Origin: Candidatus Poseidoniaceae archaeon
GTDB taxonomy: Archaea > Thermoplasmatota > Poseidoniia > Poseidoniales > Poseidoniaceae
NCBI GenBank assembly: GCA_949372875.1
Contig: CASIAW010000001.1
Coordinates: 496,001-560,000, forward strand
Reading direction: 5' to 3'
DNA: 64,000 nt
This document shows, piece after piece, positions 52,671 through 63,041 of the stretch; the stretch's first letter is position 1; every line of letters starts with the position of its first letter. Under the pieces are notes generated by a model. The model saw only the letters and a program-made list of their open reading frames with translations. It was not told the origin of the DNA and did not search any database. The position numbers and the translations under genes are program-made.

Positions 52671-54434
52671 TCAGTGGCGCCAATCATGACGAGATGCAAG
52701 TGGGCGGCGCCATCCTTGACCGAAAGCCCGGGATGACACACGAGGTGCGGGGGACATTTGCCAACGCTTGTGTTCACTGTGCTCTAAACGGGTAAGAACT
52801 TCGACTACTGTAGAGCGGTCAAATCCTTTGTCAGCAATATCTTGAGCGTCCAATCCTTCTTCGATGTGTGCATGAAGTATGCCGTCAAGAACGTCATATG
52901 GAGGGAGAGAATCTTCGTCTTTTTGGTCGGGAGCAAGTTCTGCAGAGGGGGGCTTTGTTCGGGTTGAATCATTGACTGGAGGGGCGTCTGAGTTACTGTT
53001 TGCACGAGAATTAAAGATATCTGCAAGACCGTAAACTTGCATCTTGTAAAGGTCACCAAGTGGAGTGTAACCCCCCGCCATATCTCCATAAAGGGTGCAA
53101 TATCCTTGCGCCAACTCTGATTTATTTCCAGTTGCAATCGCCATATGACCCTGTGCGTTGGCGTGAGCCATAACCAAAAGTCCGCGTAGTCGTGCTTGCA
53201 AGTTTTCTGAGGCCACTGGATGACCATTGGAGAGTACTTCACCGATTGAATGTTCAACAGAGGTGTGGAACGAATCGATTGGAATCGTGTCAAAATGAAT
53301 GCCAAGGGCTTCAGCAGTATATCGTGCGTCATCAATGGAATGTTGCGAAGAGTGACGGCTCGGCATTGCAATTCCAGTGACATTCTTTGGGCCAACAGCA
53401 GCAGCAGCAACACATGCTGCAACAGCTGAATCAATACCCCCTGAAAGTCCGAGTACTATCGAGGAGATTCCGGACTTCCGGCAATAATCCGAAAGTCCCG
53501 TAACCACAGCGTCTGTAAGGTCTTCAAGCAACTCTTTGTCGTATTCATGTCCGTTGTCATCGGGTGCCACATGCCGGATTTTGTCACGACCAATGCACAG
53601 AGCGTCTTTTGCTTGAGAAGGGAGCCAAACGCACTTTGATGCATCATCAATGTCGACCATGAGAACCCCTTCTTGCCAAGCGGGCGCAACTACCACTCGA
53701 CCGTCTGGCCAGGCAACCAGTGAGTTTCCATCAAACAGTAAGTCATCATTACCGCCAACCTGGTTTGCCAACAAAAACGGATGATTAAGGATACGAGATG
53801 CGGTTCGACAAACATGTATTCGAGAGCTTAATTTGTCGGCGTGATAGGGAGAAGCGGAGAGATTCACTGTTGCGTCCAACTGAACACCTTGCCGGCCCCA
53901 TTCTGCCAAGTGCTCGACTGGGTCAGCAGAATACGCTGATGGTGTCAAACCGGCGGCTTGCCAAGCATCTTCACACACGGTCACTCCAAGGTCAAGTTGA
54001 GCAATCGTTCGAGCAATTCCTGAGCGGTTATCGGGCTGGAAATAGCGGGCTTCGTCAAAGACATCATAGGTTGGGAGAAGTTGTTTTCGAGCAATCACGT
54101 GTGAGTTACCATCGTTAGAAACAGCGTCACTTGAACCGGCACGAACTACACCATTACTCGGTAATTGCCGACTTGATTGAGCCTCAATTGGCGTGCCTAC
54201 AAGCACAGGAATGGGCACATCCAATGCTGTGGCTGTTTGTTGCGCCAGTCGAGTAAATTCGTCTTGAAGGAGTAAATCACGAGGAGGGTAACCGGAAATG
54301 GCTAATTCAGTGGTCACCCCTACATCAGCTCCGTGTTGAGCAGCTAGGCCGGCGAGTTGCTCAAGCCGTTTAGCATTCCCAGTAAGATCACCAACCGTAG
54401 GGTCAACTTGCAGCAGAGCAATCATTCGACCCAT
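52671..54434 (-). CDS. nadE: Glutamine-dependent NAD+ synthetase
   Basis: A 587-residue two-domain enzyme that makes NAD+ from deamido-NAD. The N-terminal glutaminase (nitrilase fold) has the Glu of TTELAISGYPP, the Lys of RKQLLPTYDVFDE, and the Cys of VTVCEDAW. The C-terminal synthetase has the P-loop LGLSGGIDSAVAA near 340 and TGNKSELAQGYCTLYGDMAG further on. Both halves are complete, so it can use glutamine directly. ATG 54434 has GGAGTGA upstream; a GTG at 54455 overlapping the previous stop is an alternative. It lies just after the large surface gene on the same strand. Confidence 0.95.
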   Translation of the reverse strand: MGRMIALLQVDPTVGDLTGNAKRLEQLAGLAAQHGADVGVTTELAISGYPPRDLLLQDEFTRLAQQTATALDVPIPVLVGTPIEAQSSRQLPSNGVVRAGSSDAVSNDGNSHVIARKQLLPTYDVFDEARYFQPDNRSGIARTIAQLDLGVTVCEDAWQAAGLTPSAYSADPVEHLAEWGRQGVQLDATVNLSASPYHADKLSSRIHVCRTASRILNHPFLLANQVGGNDDLLFDGNSLVAWPDGRVVVAPAWQEGVLMVDIDDASKCVWLPSQAKDALCIGRDKIRHVAPDDNGHEYDKELLEDLTDAVVTGLSDYCRKSGISSIVLGLSGGIDSAVAACVAAAAVGPKNVTGIAMPSRHSSQHSIDDARYTAEALGIHFDTIPIDSFHTSVEHSIGEVLSNGHPVASENLQARLRGLLVMAHANAQGHMAIATGNKSELAQGYCTLYGDMAGGYTPLGDLYKMQVYGLADIFNSRANSNSDAPPVNDSTRTKPPSAELAPDQKDEDSLPPYDVLDGILHAHIEEGLDAQDIADKGFDRSTVVEVLTRLEHSEHKRWQMSPAPRVSSRAFGQGWRRPLASRHDWRH

Positions 54435-54451
54435 TGTATCACTCCAATGCT

Positions 54452-57400
54452 TCACTCGTGCTTGACAATTTCGCCATCAGCATTCTTGTACCACCATTCG
54501 CTGGTGATTTTGTTATGATACCACCAATAGCCATCTGAACCCATGACCCAATCGGTCTCTTCTACAGCATTCTCCGGAGTTTGAACTGCTGCAACAGGTG
54601 TTGCCTCAGTCGTGGTTACAGATTCATCGACATCCAATTCGTCTCCCTCATACTCATCTTCTTCTTCAAGCTCCGATGAGTACTCATCCCAATCGTATTC
54701 TAATCTCGAACCCCGATTCAGCGTCATTCTGCGAGCCCAAACTAATCCTGTTAGAACAATTGAGAGGAAAAGTACTGCTGCAAATGAGCCCAAAACTGGA
54801 TGGACATCACCAAACACTCTCTCGGAAAAGGATTCTTCACGTTGAGGACGCACATCGATGGATGGACCGATAGAGGTCAAACCAGATTCCAAGCGGACTT
54901 CAACCCACTGTAATCCTGAAAGCGTTGGATTCCAGTCCGTTGAGACAGGAATCCCTCCACCTTTTGGAACCTCAACTGTAATTCTACGAAGCGTCGAAGT
55001 GTTACCATCATAGAGCACCTCGGTGAAGATGACTTCAACTGAACCGTTGAGAGTTCCAGTGTTTTCAACGTAAGCAGTCACAATCGAGGTTTGTCCGACT
55101 TCGACCAAAAGGCGAGAATAACTGATTGAAGTACTTTGGATAGAGAACTCAGGTTTGAGCCAAACCATGTCCCAAACACCAACTGTTGTACCGACGGGTG
55201 TGCCCCCTAATCCGAGAACTTCATTATCTGCAAGATCTCGACCCGTGACCATAATATGAACAGAAAGTCGGTTTTCTAGCATCTCTTGAGTGATTTCGCT
55301 TAAGTCAAAAGAACCTACGACTTCCAATCGCAATCCAGAGATGTCTGAACCGATAAGTGAAAGCGGTTCAACGCCATTTCTCAAACGGTCGCCAGTAGCC
55401 TTTTCTTCAACCCACCAAACGAGTTCGAGTGAGTCGACTTCTAATCCACCTGCTTCAGAAAGGAGAATTCGAACTTCATGAGATTCCGCATCGAGTAATG
55501 ATGAAGGCCTTGGGTTGGAAACTTCGACAGGCTCTGGACCAGTACCATCGACAATAATCCAACGAACCGAGGTTTCTTGATTGGTCGCATCAGTTCCTTG
55601 ACCTTCAAGACAACCTACACTCCATGTCATTGGTACGGTCATGGTCGTGGAAGGAGCTTGGAGAGAGAGAGACCAAATTCCGTTGAGAGAACTGGCAGAG
55701 GTTGTCGAACCTGCAAACAGGACGTCAACTTGGCAATCGAAATATGGAATGAGGCCGGTTTCAGCAAAAACAACACCACCGGCAACTTCCAATGGACTGC
55801 CTGGTGCTAAACGAGCACCGTCGCCAAGAAGAGTGCCTTGAGACAAAATGAGAGAAACACTCTCATCAGGAATTTCCATGGCTGCTGAGAATCGCCAACG
55901 ATGCTCTGGGAATGCTTTGAACACCTCTTGTCCGGCCCGATCAATAACTCGGATACCGGGCTCTCTTCGCGTTTCACCAAGGTCTGGAGTCGTCCATGCG
56001 AGTCTCATTTCAACATGGAGACGCATGTCGCGTTCATACGGGTCTGCTGGCCCATTCGACCCTCGCATTTCACAGTCATCAATGATGACATGAGGGCTGG
56101 TTGTGGTGCAATTCCCTGTTGTGAAATCCCATTGAATGGGGAGCGCGTCACTGCCTTGGTTTGAAGCGAGTTCTACAACGACAGTTGACAAATCTGAGCC
56201 TCCATTTGGTTCTGAGATTTCAACTGAGAAAACGTAAGGCATTTCCGGATGCAGCCAGGACTTCTTCCCACCATCGTAAGAAAAGGCATTGGAGGCGACT
56301 GTCGGAGGGCCGTCTGTAGCCAATTGATACATGAATAACTGTTCACCCGATATATTTGAACCACCGTTTTCTAACGGATGTCCTGCATTGTCTGAGCCTG
56401 CCAGGTAGACCGAAACTTTCTGACCAAGACTCCCACCTGTATCATCCATCATCAACGTGTATTGGCCAATGAGTGTAGAGATGTTGTTTGGAATAAACAA
56501 TGGCATTTGGTGATATTCATTCTCATCAGGCCATTGATTGAAGTTGTCATCATCCACCCATTCCCTCCAAACCATTGCATGGAGGTTTTCGGGCAGAACT
56601 GGTTGGTCTGAAATCTGGATTTGAGTCGTTTGAGTGGTCGAAGGAACGCGATGGTCATAACGGTCCATGTTCACTTCCAAAACTTGAGGTGAAATTGAAT
56701 CAATGTGGAATGTCCGGGTAAAAACAGCTGCTTGAGTCGTACCTGCTCCGTTGAGAGGTTTTACTTCCAAGTGCCACACTGCAACACCAAAAGTAAACGG
56801 AACATTGTCTGTTATGTTCCACATGTTGCCATCAAGCGTGGTTGTATTCGCAACCAAATCTTCACCCCTGTAAAATTCTACAATTGCATCACCATCAGCA
56901 AAGGCATCGATATTGTTTAATCCCTCATACCCAACTTGAATTGAAATTTGAATCACAGAACCTGCTTTGAGATAGTAATCTGTTGGATCTAAATCGATGT
57001 TGAAAGAATCTTTGAATGTCACCTGTTTGATTTCTAAATCATTTTCAAACCCTTGATTGCCCATTCCACCCCACGTGTGTAATGCCGGAATCGAGAGAAC
57101 TCCGCTGGAAAGTACAAGACGAGACGAGGCTTGTATGGTATCAGAGTCATCCCAAGATGGTTCGATTCTGAAGGTGACATTGACCGTCAAAAGAGTACCG
57201 CTTTGAACACTTGTCACTGCCTCGGTTGGATGCAATTCAACGAGCGCTGAATCACCAGTGCCCACCGGAGAGCCACCATTGAGCGGTAAGAGCCATGTTG
57301 CAGCATTTCCTCCTCCGACCACATCAAGACGAGTAGAAGTGGCTGATGATGAGAACACATCAAAGGTCGTCTCCATCGTTTGCCAGCGTTGACTTGGTGT

Positions 57401-59593
57401 CAAAACCAGCGAATCAGTATGCATGTTCATGCTGACCAGTTCAACACTTGATGACGCGTTCAATCCTTCAATAGCAATATGAAGGCCGCCAGGTGTTTCC
57501 GAGGTAATTGGCAGTGGAATATTGTGTACGCCTCCTACAGCAGACAGCCCATAACGAGCACCATTCATCTCAAGAACAAAGATTGAATCGACGGTTGCTA
57601 AGAAGGAATCTGAGGCTTCATATGGAACGCCGAGACCTGCAAGAGTCACGTTTCCAGTGCCATATACTTCAAATTCGACTTCGGTGAAATAGGTCCCGAG
57701 AGCACTAGCTAAGGAGGAGGTACCGGCAATCCCTGCATTCAAGTCGGCAAGTTGTGTTTGGCCCATTGTAAAGAAACTCGATCCAGTTTCAACAGTCCAA
57801 TTAGCGACAATGATGTTATCATGAACAACATTAATTGAAGCGAGATTACCGTTGCTGGAAACTGCACTAAAACAGAAACTACTGAGGTCTGTAGCAGGAA
57901 TCCAAGCCTTAACAGTTGAACTTCCACTGATTCCAGGGTTCGCAGCAATAGAGGTCTGTCCGTTTTCAAAACGGTCTTGCCAACCCCATGAACCAACACG
58001 TGAATCACTGCCTCCCCATTCAAATTGTCCGTCTTCTGAAAAATCAATACCTGGAGCAGCAGGTTGGATACCTCCGTAAGCACCTGTTTCAAAATCAAAC
58101 AATTGCCATATTGTGGATGAATTGTTAGAGGCTGAGATGAATTGAACTTGATAAGCACCGACTGAGCCCTCATCCCCAAGTATACTCATCGTGTATGGAA
58201 GAGAAATGTTTGACCAATTATCGGTAACCGAAGTTCGTATCTGGGCTTGAGCGAAATTGGCCGTAGCATCAACATGTATTTCCGCGAGAGCCGCAGATGC
58301 AGAGAACCAAGGAGAAGTCAGTGCATCACCGGACATACCATCCATCGAATCGGTTGAATCGCGATACACAACGCCACCTCCAATTGCCGACCATTCATCA
58401 AAGGCTGACTGGTAGGTTGCTGAAACACTGTAAGTGCCGTCGCCGCTGACAGAATGGACAGTGGGCATCTGTCCACTTGGAGAAGGTTCGAAATACAAAT
58501 TTAGACGTATTGAGTTCACAGATTGCCAGTCCATTGCGTTCAATGGAATCCATCCTGGACCATTGCCAGCCATTCCAGGTATTGGGGTACCGGTACTACC
58601 GTCGAGAACTGTCCAATTGAGATTCGCTCCTAATGGAACTTCTGCATTGAGATGGATTGGAGCCCAAGGCCCTTCTTCAACATCCTGGAATGAACTCGCA
58701 GCAAAACCGATGGTAGGACTGGTCCAGTCTGCGGTTGGAGGGACTGCCAGATGAACATCATCAATAAACCAAAAATCACAGCATGTCGCCCCTGAACCAC
58801 TTCCTGAGATTTGATTCAAACGAATCTGTGAAGTGGAATGAAGCGCAGCCGCTGGGAGATTAGCAGACCATTGCTGTGCTGTATGAGGACCATAGGAGGC
58901 TGCTGAAAAAGTGTTCAAAGTGGTCCACGTTCCCGAGGAGGTTTTGTATTGAATTTGTAAATCTTCATTGGCGTCAGGTTCCTCACCACATGAAGAATCT
59001 CCTTCACGCACCCATGCATGTAATGGCATAGTCGTCACACCTGCGAGATTGACCACCGGAGATGTAGCGTGCTGTGCACTGGTGGCTTGCGTTTTGATTG
59101 AACCTCCAGTAGAACCATTATAGCCACATGAATTGGAGGTCCAGCGGCTCACAAAAGTGGAACTTGAAACCGTCCATCCTTGAAGACCAGTGTTGAAATC
59201 CCACAAGACACCTCCACCTTCTGCATTGAGAGCACCGTTGGCTGTAGAAGTTCCGTTATTGATCGCACTGCTGTGCGACCAGACAGTATTATCATCCCAT
59301 ACAAAGCCTTGATGTGTAGCATCAACAGAAGGCTTCATTGAAAGATGAACATCGGTCACTGGAGCATTGCTCGGCACCTCAACAGTGAAAGAATCAGAAT
59401 ACAAACCTGAACCGGATAACTGGATAATAGCATCGTCTCCAGCACCTGCAAAAAGAATCGAGTCTTCATCACTTAGGACATTCGAGTCAAAAGGTGAGGA
59501 TGCTATGTCAGTCATCATGGTCTGTATCGGGCCACCAAAGAGCATCAAGAGCGCAAGAAGCAAAGCGCCTCGGCGTGGTGAAGACCCCGACAT
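54452..59593 (-). CDS. Giant cell-surface protein with jellyroll-like domains and WW-like tail
   Basis: A 1713-residue secreted protein with a signal peptide (RRGALLLALLMLFGGPIQTM) and a long beta-rich exterior. Near 130-290 a MAM/jellyroll-like domain is suggested by WDFNTGLQGWTVSSSTFVSR and CCDFWFIDDVHL. Near residue 1610 a membrane helix (VLGSFAAVLFLSIVLTGLVW) puts the last 90 residues inside. That tail is acidic, then ends in an aromatic motif (GSDGYWWYHNKITSEWWYK). Such tails look like protein-protein contact sites. GGGGAG precedes the ATG. It heads an operon with nadE and trhO. No enzyme motif is visible. Confidence 0.85.
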   Translation of the reverse strand: MSGSSPRRGALLLALLMLFGGPIQTMMTDIASSPFDSNVLSDEDSILFAGAGDDAIIQLSGSGLYSDSFTVEVPSNAPVTDVHLSMKPSVDATHQGFVWDDNTVWSHSSAINNGTSTANGALNAEGGGVLWDFNTGLQGWTVSSSTFVSRWTSNSCGYNGSTGGSIKTQATSAQHATSPVVNLAGVTTMPLHAWVREGDSSCGEEPDANEDLQIQYKTSSGTWTTLNTFSAASYGPHTAQQWSANLPAAALHSTSQIRLNQISGSGSGATCCDFWFIDDVHLAVPPTADWTSPTIGFAASSFQDVEEGPWAPIHLNAEVPLGANLNWTVLDGSTGTPIPGMAGNGPGWIPLNAMDWQSVNSIRLNLYFEPSPSGQMPTVHSVSGDGTYSVSATYQSAFDEWSAIGGGVVYRDSTDSMDGMSGDALTSPWFSASAALAEIHVDATANFAQAQIRTSVTDNWSNISLPYTMSILGDEGSVGAYQVQFISASNNSSTIWQLFDFETGAYGGIQPAAPGIDFSEDGQFEWGGSDSRVGSWGWQDRFENGQTSIAANPGISGSSTVKAWIPATDLSSFCFSAVSSNGNLASINVVHDNIIVANWTVETGSSFFTMGQTQLADLNAGIAGTSSLASALGTYFTEVEFEVYGTGNVTLAGLGVPYEASDSFLATVDSIFVLEMNGARYGLSAVGGVHNIPLPITSETPGGLHIAIEGLNASSSVELVSMNMHTDSLVLTPSQRWQTMETTFDVFSSSATSTRLDVVGGGNAATWLLPLNGGSPVGTGDSALVELHPTEAVTSVQSGTLLTVNVTFRIEPSWDDSDTIQASSRLVLSSGVLSIPALHTWGGMGNQGFENDLEIKQVTFKDSFNIDLDPTDYYLKAGSVIQISIQVGYEGLNNIDAFADGDAIVEFYRGEDLVANTTTLDGNMWNITDNVPFTFGVAVWHLEVKPLNGAGTTQAAVFTRTFHIDSISPQVLEVNMDRYDHRVPSTTQTTQIQISDQPVLPENLHAMVWREWVDDDNFNQWPDENEYHQMPLFIPNNISTLIGQYTLMMDDTGGSLGQKVSVYLAGSDNAGHPLENGGSNISGEQLFMYQLATDGPPTVASNAFSYDGGKKSWLHPEMPYVFSVEISEPNGGSDLSTVVVELASNQGSDALPIQWDFTTGNCTTTSPHVIIDDCEMRGSNGPADPYERDMRLHVEMRLAWTTPDLGETRREPGIRVIDRAGQEVFKAFPEHRWRFSAAMEIPDESVSLILSQGTLLGDGARLAPGSPLEVAGGVVFAETGLIPYFDCQVDVLFAGSTTSASSLNGIWSLSLQAPSTTMTVPMTWSVGCLEGQGTDATNQETSVRWIIVDGTGPEPVEVSNPRPSSLLDAESHEVRILLSEAGGLEVDSLELVWWVEEKATGDRLRNGVEPLSLIGSDISGLRLEVVGSFDLSEITQEMLENRLSVHIMVTGRDLADNEVLGLGGTPVGTTVGVWDMVWLKPEFSIQSTSISYSRLLVEVGQTSIVTAYVENTGTLNGSVEVIFTEVLYDGNTSTLRRITVEVPKGGGIPVSTDWNPTLSGLQWVEVRLESGLTSIGPSIDVRPQREESFSERVFGDVHPVLGSFAAVLFLSIVLTGLVWARRMTLNRGSRLEYDWDEYSSELEEEDEYEGDELDVDESVTTTEATPVAAVQTPENAVEETDWVMGSDGYWWYHNKITSEWWYKNADGEIVKHE

Positions 59594-59747
59594 ACTCTCC
59601 CCTAACGGTTAAAGGACTTCAAACATACCCCGCCACCCTTTCATGTGTTTGAGTTTGTCACCTTCTTTCCAAGAAATGTAAAAGCTGTAGAATGCTCTAC
59701 TCTACGGAGAGAAGAAGGGTGAGGTTCAAGAGAAAAAAGCATCTCGC

Positions 59748-62700
59748 ATGGCTATGGCACGTCCAAAGTCAGCAGGTGAATTCGACGCTGTCGAACTGGA
59801 AACAGCCTTGTTGGAGGCATGGAAAAGCGAAAACGCATTCCAACAATCCATTGAATCAAACCGCAACGGAGCGCCATTTATCTTTCTTGAAGGACCACCA
59901 ACAGCAAATGGAAAGCCTGGTATCCATCACGTTGTCGCTCGAGCTTACAAAGACCTCGTCTGCCGATGGAAAACGATGGAGGGATTCAAAGTTGAGAGAA
60001 AAGGTGGATGGGATACTCACGGACTGCCGGTAGAAATTGAAGTCCAAAAGCGAATGGACTTGATGTCCAATGAAGCCATCGAAGAATTTGGCATGGAGAA
60101 TTTCAATCAAGCATGCCGAGATTCTGTTTGGACCTATGAATCCGCATGGAGAGAGATGACTGAGCGTATGGCTTATTGGGTCGATTTGGATAATCCCTAT
60201 GTCACCTTAGAAAACAACTATGTTGAATCATGCTGGTGGGCAATGAAACAAATGTTCGACAAAGGACTGCTGTATCGAGGCTACAAGGTCCTCCCATATT
60301 GTCCCCAAACAGGCACGTCTTATTCAAGCCATGAAGTCGCATTAGGATACAAAGAAGTTGAAGAACCATCGGTTTATGTTAAGTTCAAGTTAATCGATGA
60401 TTCTGCAAGTATACTCGCTTGGACAACCACGCCATGGACTCTGCCTGGGAATGTTGGACTCGCTGTTGGACCTGATGTCACCTATGTGCGTGCTCGCATT
60501 ACAGAACAAGCCGAAAACTGGGTCGGCCAAGGCGGTGCTGCTGTTGGTGAAGAAATCATTTTAGCCAAGGAATTGATGAAGGAAGTACTTCGTCACAATG
60601 TCGAGATTATCGAAGAAATGCCCGGCTCGGCCCTTGTTGGCCGTTCATATGAACCCCTGTTCCCCGAAGCAGTTCCACGTGGCGATTCAAAAACCGCATG
60701 GACTGTCCTTGAAGCAGATTGGGTTACAACTACCGATGGAACAGGTGTTGTCCATACTGCAGTCATGTATGGTGAAGATGACTACAACCTCGGAATGGCT
60801 GCTGGACTTCCAGCATACCACACCGTGGGCATGGACGGAGCATTCCTAACTGGTACACATTCTGAACTCGACGGACGATATGTCAAAGAATGCGATCAAA
60901 CGATTATTGAACTTCTTTCTGCCCCTGGTGGAAGTAATGGTAAAGGCCCAGAAAGCGGATTATTGTATCGCGAAAAGGCATACCTTCACGATTATCCTCA
61001 CTGTTGGAGAACCGACCATCCATTGCTCTACTACGCTATGGACTCGTGGTTCGTTCGCATGACTGCTGTCAAAGAACGTCTGCTTGAATTCAACAACGAA
61101 GTTGAATGGGCGCCTGATTGGGTCGGCGAAGGTCGTTTCGGTGAATGGTTGCGCAACGTCAAAGACTGGGCAATTTCCCGTGAACGCTATTGGGGGACAC
61201 CTCTTCCAGTTTGGCGCGATGATGAAGGGAATATGAAATGCATTGGCTCAATTACAGAATTACAACAAGAAGTGGCCAAAGCAGTTGCTGCTGGAATTGA
61301 AAACCCTGTATGTCCAGACGAGGTGGATCTTCATCGACCAATTGTCGATGGTTTTACACTTCTTTCGGACAATGGGAAACCGATGTATCGAGAGCCTTTT
61401 GTCATGGATTGTTGGTTTGATTCTGGTTGCGCACCTTTCGCTCAGTGGCATCACCCGTTTGACGGCGGTGAGAAATTCAATGCTTCTTTCCCGGTCGACT
61501 ACATTTGTGAAGGTGTCGACCAAACACGTGGATGGTTTTACACCCTACTCGCGGTATCGACAACTGTCTTTGACAAACCTGCTTACAAACGGTGCTTGAG
61601 CCTCGGGTTGATTTTGGATGCTGAAGGCAAGAAAATGTCCAAGTCACGAGGCAACATTGTTGACCCATGGGACCATTTTAATCGGGAAGGAGCAGATGCA
61701 ACACGTTGGTACATGGTGACCGCTGGAGCACCATGGAACCCGCTCAAGTTCGATTCGAACGGCGTTCGAGAAACATATGCAAAGATGTTCTTGACGCTTT
61801 GGAATATCTACAAGTTCCATGCTGATTACGCAGCACTGGATGGTTTTGACCCTGAACTTTCAGAATCGAAAGTCGAAAGTCGCCCTTCTCTCGATCGGTG
61901 GATTTTATCGAGACTCGCAACGACAGCGCATAATTACCATGCGGACTTCAAAGTTTGGAACTTCCACAAGGCATGCCGAGATCTTGAAGATTTCATTGTC
62001 AACGATGTGTCAAATTGGTATGTCCGCCGCAGTCGCCGCCGCCTATGGGATGATGCGGAGACTACAGACAAACTCGCATGCCAGCACACACTCCATGAAA
62101 TTTTGACAACCGTATGCCGATTGGTGGCTCCAGTCAGTCCATTTATGGTTGATACGATGTATCGTAACCTCACTGGGGAAACGGTTCATCAGGCCGCTTG
62201 GCCACTTGGAATACCTGGCTCTCTTGAAGGTGCTACAGCTGATGCTTGGGATGAAGAAGCTGCTGCTGCAACTGCAGTACTCCCACCGCAAGATATGCAA
62301 CTTGAAGCAACAATGGCTTTGGTTCGAGAACTCGCTGAAGTAGGCCGACGCATTCGTGTTGAAGCAGGGAGAAGACAACGCTTACCTTGCTCACAAGGAT
62401 GGATTGTATCGGGTCCAGACATGGAAGAATTCCACGATATTCTTGCTGAGGAATTGAACGTTGAAACGATTGCCGTAGAAAACGACCTCGATCGATTCCA
62501 ACAAATTGAACTCGCACCAAACTTCCGAGCGCTTGCGCCTAAAGCAAGAAGTGAAGTCAATGCGGTTGCTGGTGAAATAAAGAATGCTGATGATCCGTCC
62601 GCCATGTTTGCTGCGATTCAAGCGGGAACATGCGAGATACGAGGTGTCAATATCGAAGAGAACGATGTCGAAATCCGACGTGTGGAGCGTGAAGGGTTTG

Positions 62701-63041
62701 CGGCTTCTACGGTTATGATTGGTCAAGGAGACGATGCACAACAAATCAGCCTCGTACTCGACATGAACGACACTCCTGCACTACTTTCAAAGGGTCTGGC
62801 ACGCGACATTACTCGGCGTATCCAAGCCAAGCGCAAGAGCCTTGACCTCGCTATTGAAGCAACTATTGATTTAGAGATATGGACACAAAACGCTCCAGAA
62901 ATGTTTGAGCAAGACCGTGAATGGATTGTTACTGAAACACGTGCTGCAGCGGCCGTTTTCCACTCCAGTTCTGAAGCACCTTCTTCTAATGCAGAAACCT
63001 TTGAAGTCGACGGAACTTCTGTTTGGTTTACCGTTCAATGA
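59748..63041 (+). CDS. ileS: Isoleucyl-tRNA synthetase
   Basis: A 1097-residue class I synthetase. The HIGH-type motif is GPPTANGKPGIHHVVARAYK (residues about 48-67), the following KGGWDTHGLPVEIEVQK is the typical IleRS block, and the KMSKS loop is GKKMSKSRGNIVDP near 628. Editing (CP1) and anticodon-binding regions are full length. The GKPGIHH form of the motif belongs to the IleRS group found in archaea, eukaryotes and some bacteria. ATG 59748 is used; 59754 is also possible. No ribosome binding site is near, so it may be leaderless. The stop overlaps the next ATG by four bases. Confidence 0.96.
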   Translation: MAMARPKSAGEFDAVELETALLEAWKSENAFQQSIESNRNGAPFIFLEGPPTANGKPGIHHVVARAYKDLVCRWKTMEGFKVERKGGWDTHGLPVEIEVQKRMDLMSNEAIEEFGMENFNQACRDSVWTYESAWREMTERMAYWVDLDNPYVTLENNYVESCWWAMKQMFDKGLLYRGYKVLPYCPQTGTSYSSHEVALGYKEVEEPSVYVKFKLIDDSASILAWTTTPWTLPGNVGLAVGPDVTYVRARITEQAENWVGQGGAAVGEEIILAKELMKEVLRHNVEIIEEMPGSALVGRSYEPLFPEAVPRGDSKTAWTVLEADWVTTTDGTGVVHTAVMYGEDDYNLGMAAGLPAYHTVGMDGAFLTGTHSELDGRYVKECDQTIIELLSAPGGSNGKGPESGLLYREKAYLHDYPHCWRTDHPLLYYAMDSWFVRMTAVKERLLEFNNEVEWAPDWVGEGRFGEWLRNVKDWAISRERYWGTPLPVWRDDEGNMKCIGSITELQQEVAKAVAAGIENPVCPDEVDLHRPIVDGFTLLSDNGKPMYREPFVMDCWFDSGCAPFAQWHHPFDGGEKFNASFPVDYICEGVDQTRGWFYTLLAVSTTVFDKPAYKRCLSLGLILDAEGKKMSKSRGNIVDPWDHFNREGADATRWYMVTAGAPWNPLKFDSNGVRETYAKMFLTLWNIYKFHADYAALDGFDPELSESKVESRPSLDRWILSRLATTAHNYHADFKVWNFHKACRDLEDFIVNDVSNWYVRRSRRRLWDDAETTDKLACQHTLHEILTTVCRLVAPVSPFMVDTMYRNLTGETVHQAAWPLGIPGSLEGATADAWDEEAAAATAVLPPQDMQLEATMALVRELAEVGRRIRVEAGRRQRLPCSQGWIVSGPDMEEFHDILAEELNVETIAVENDLDRFQQIELAPNFRALAPKARSEVNAVAGEIKNADDPSAMFAAIQAGTCEIRGVNIEENDVEIRRVEREGFAASTVMIGQGDDAQQISLVLDMNDTPALLSKGLARDITRRIQAKRKSLDLAIEATIDLEIWTQNAPEMFEQDREWIVTETRAAAAVFHSSSEAPSSNAETFEVDGTSVWFTVQ

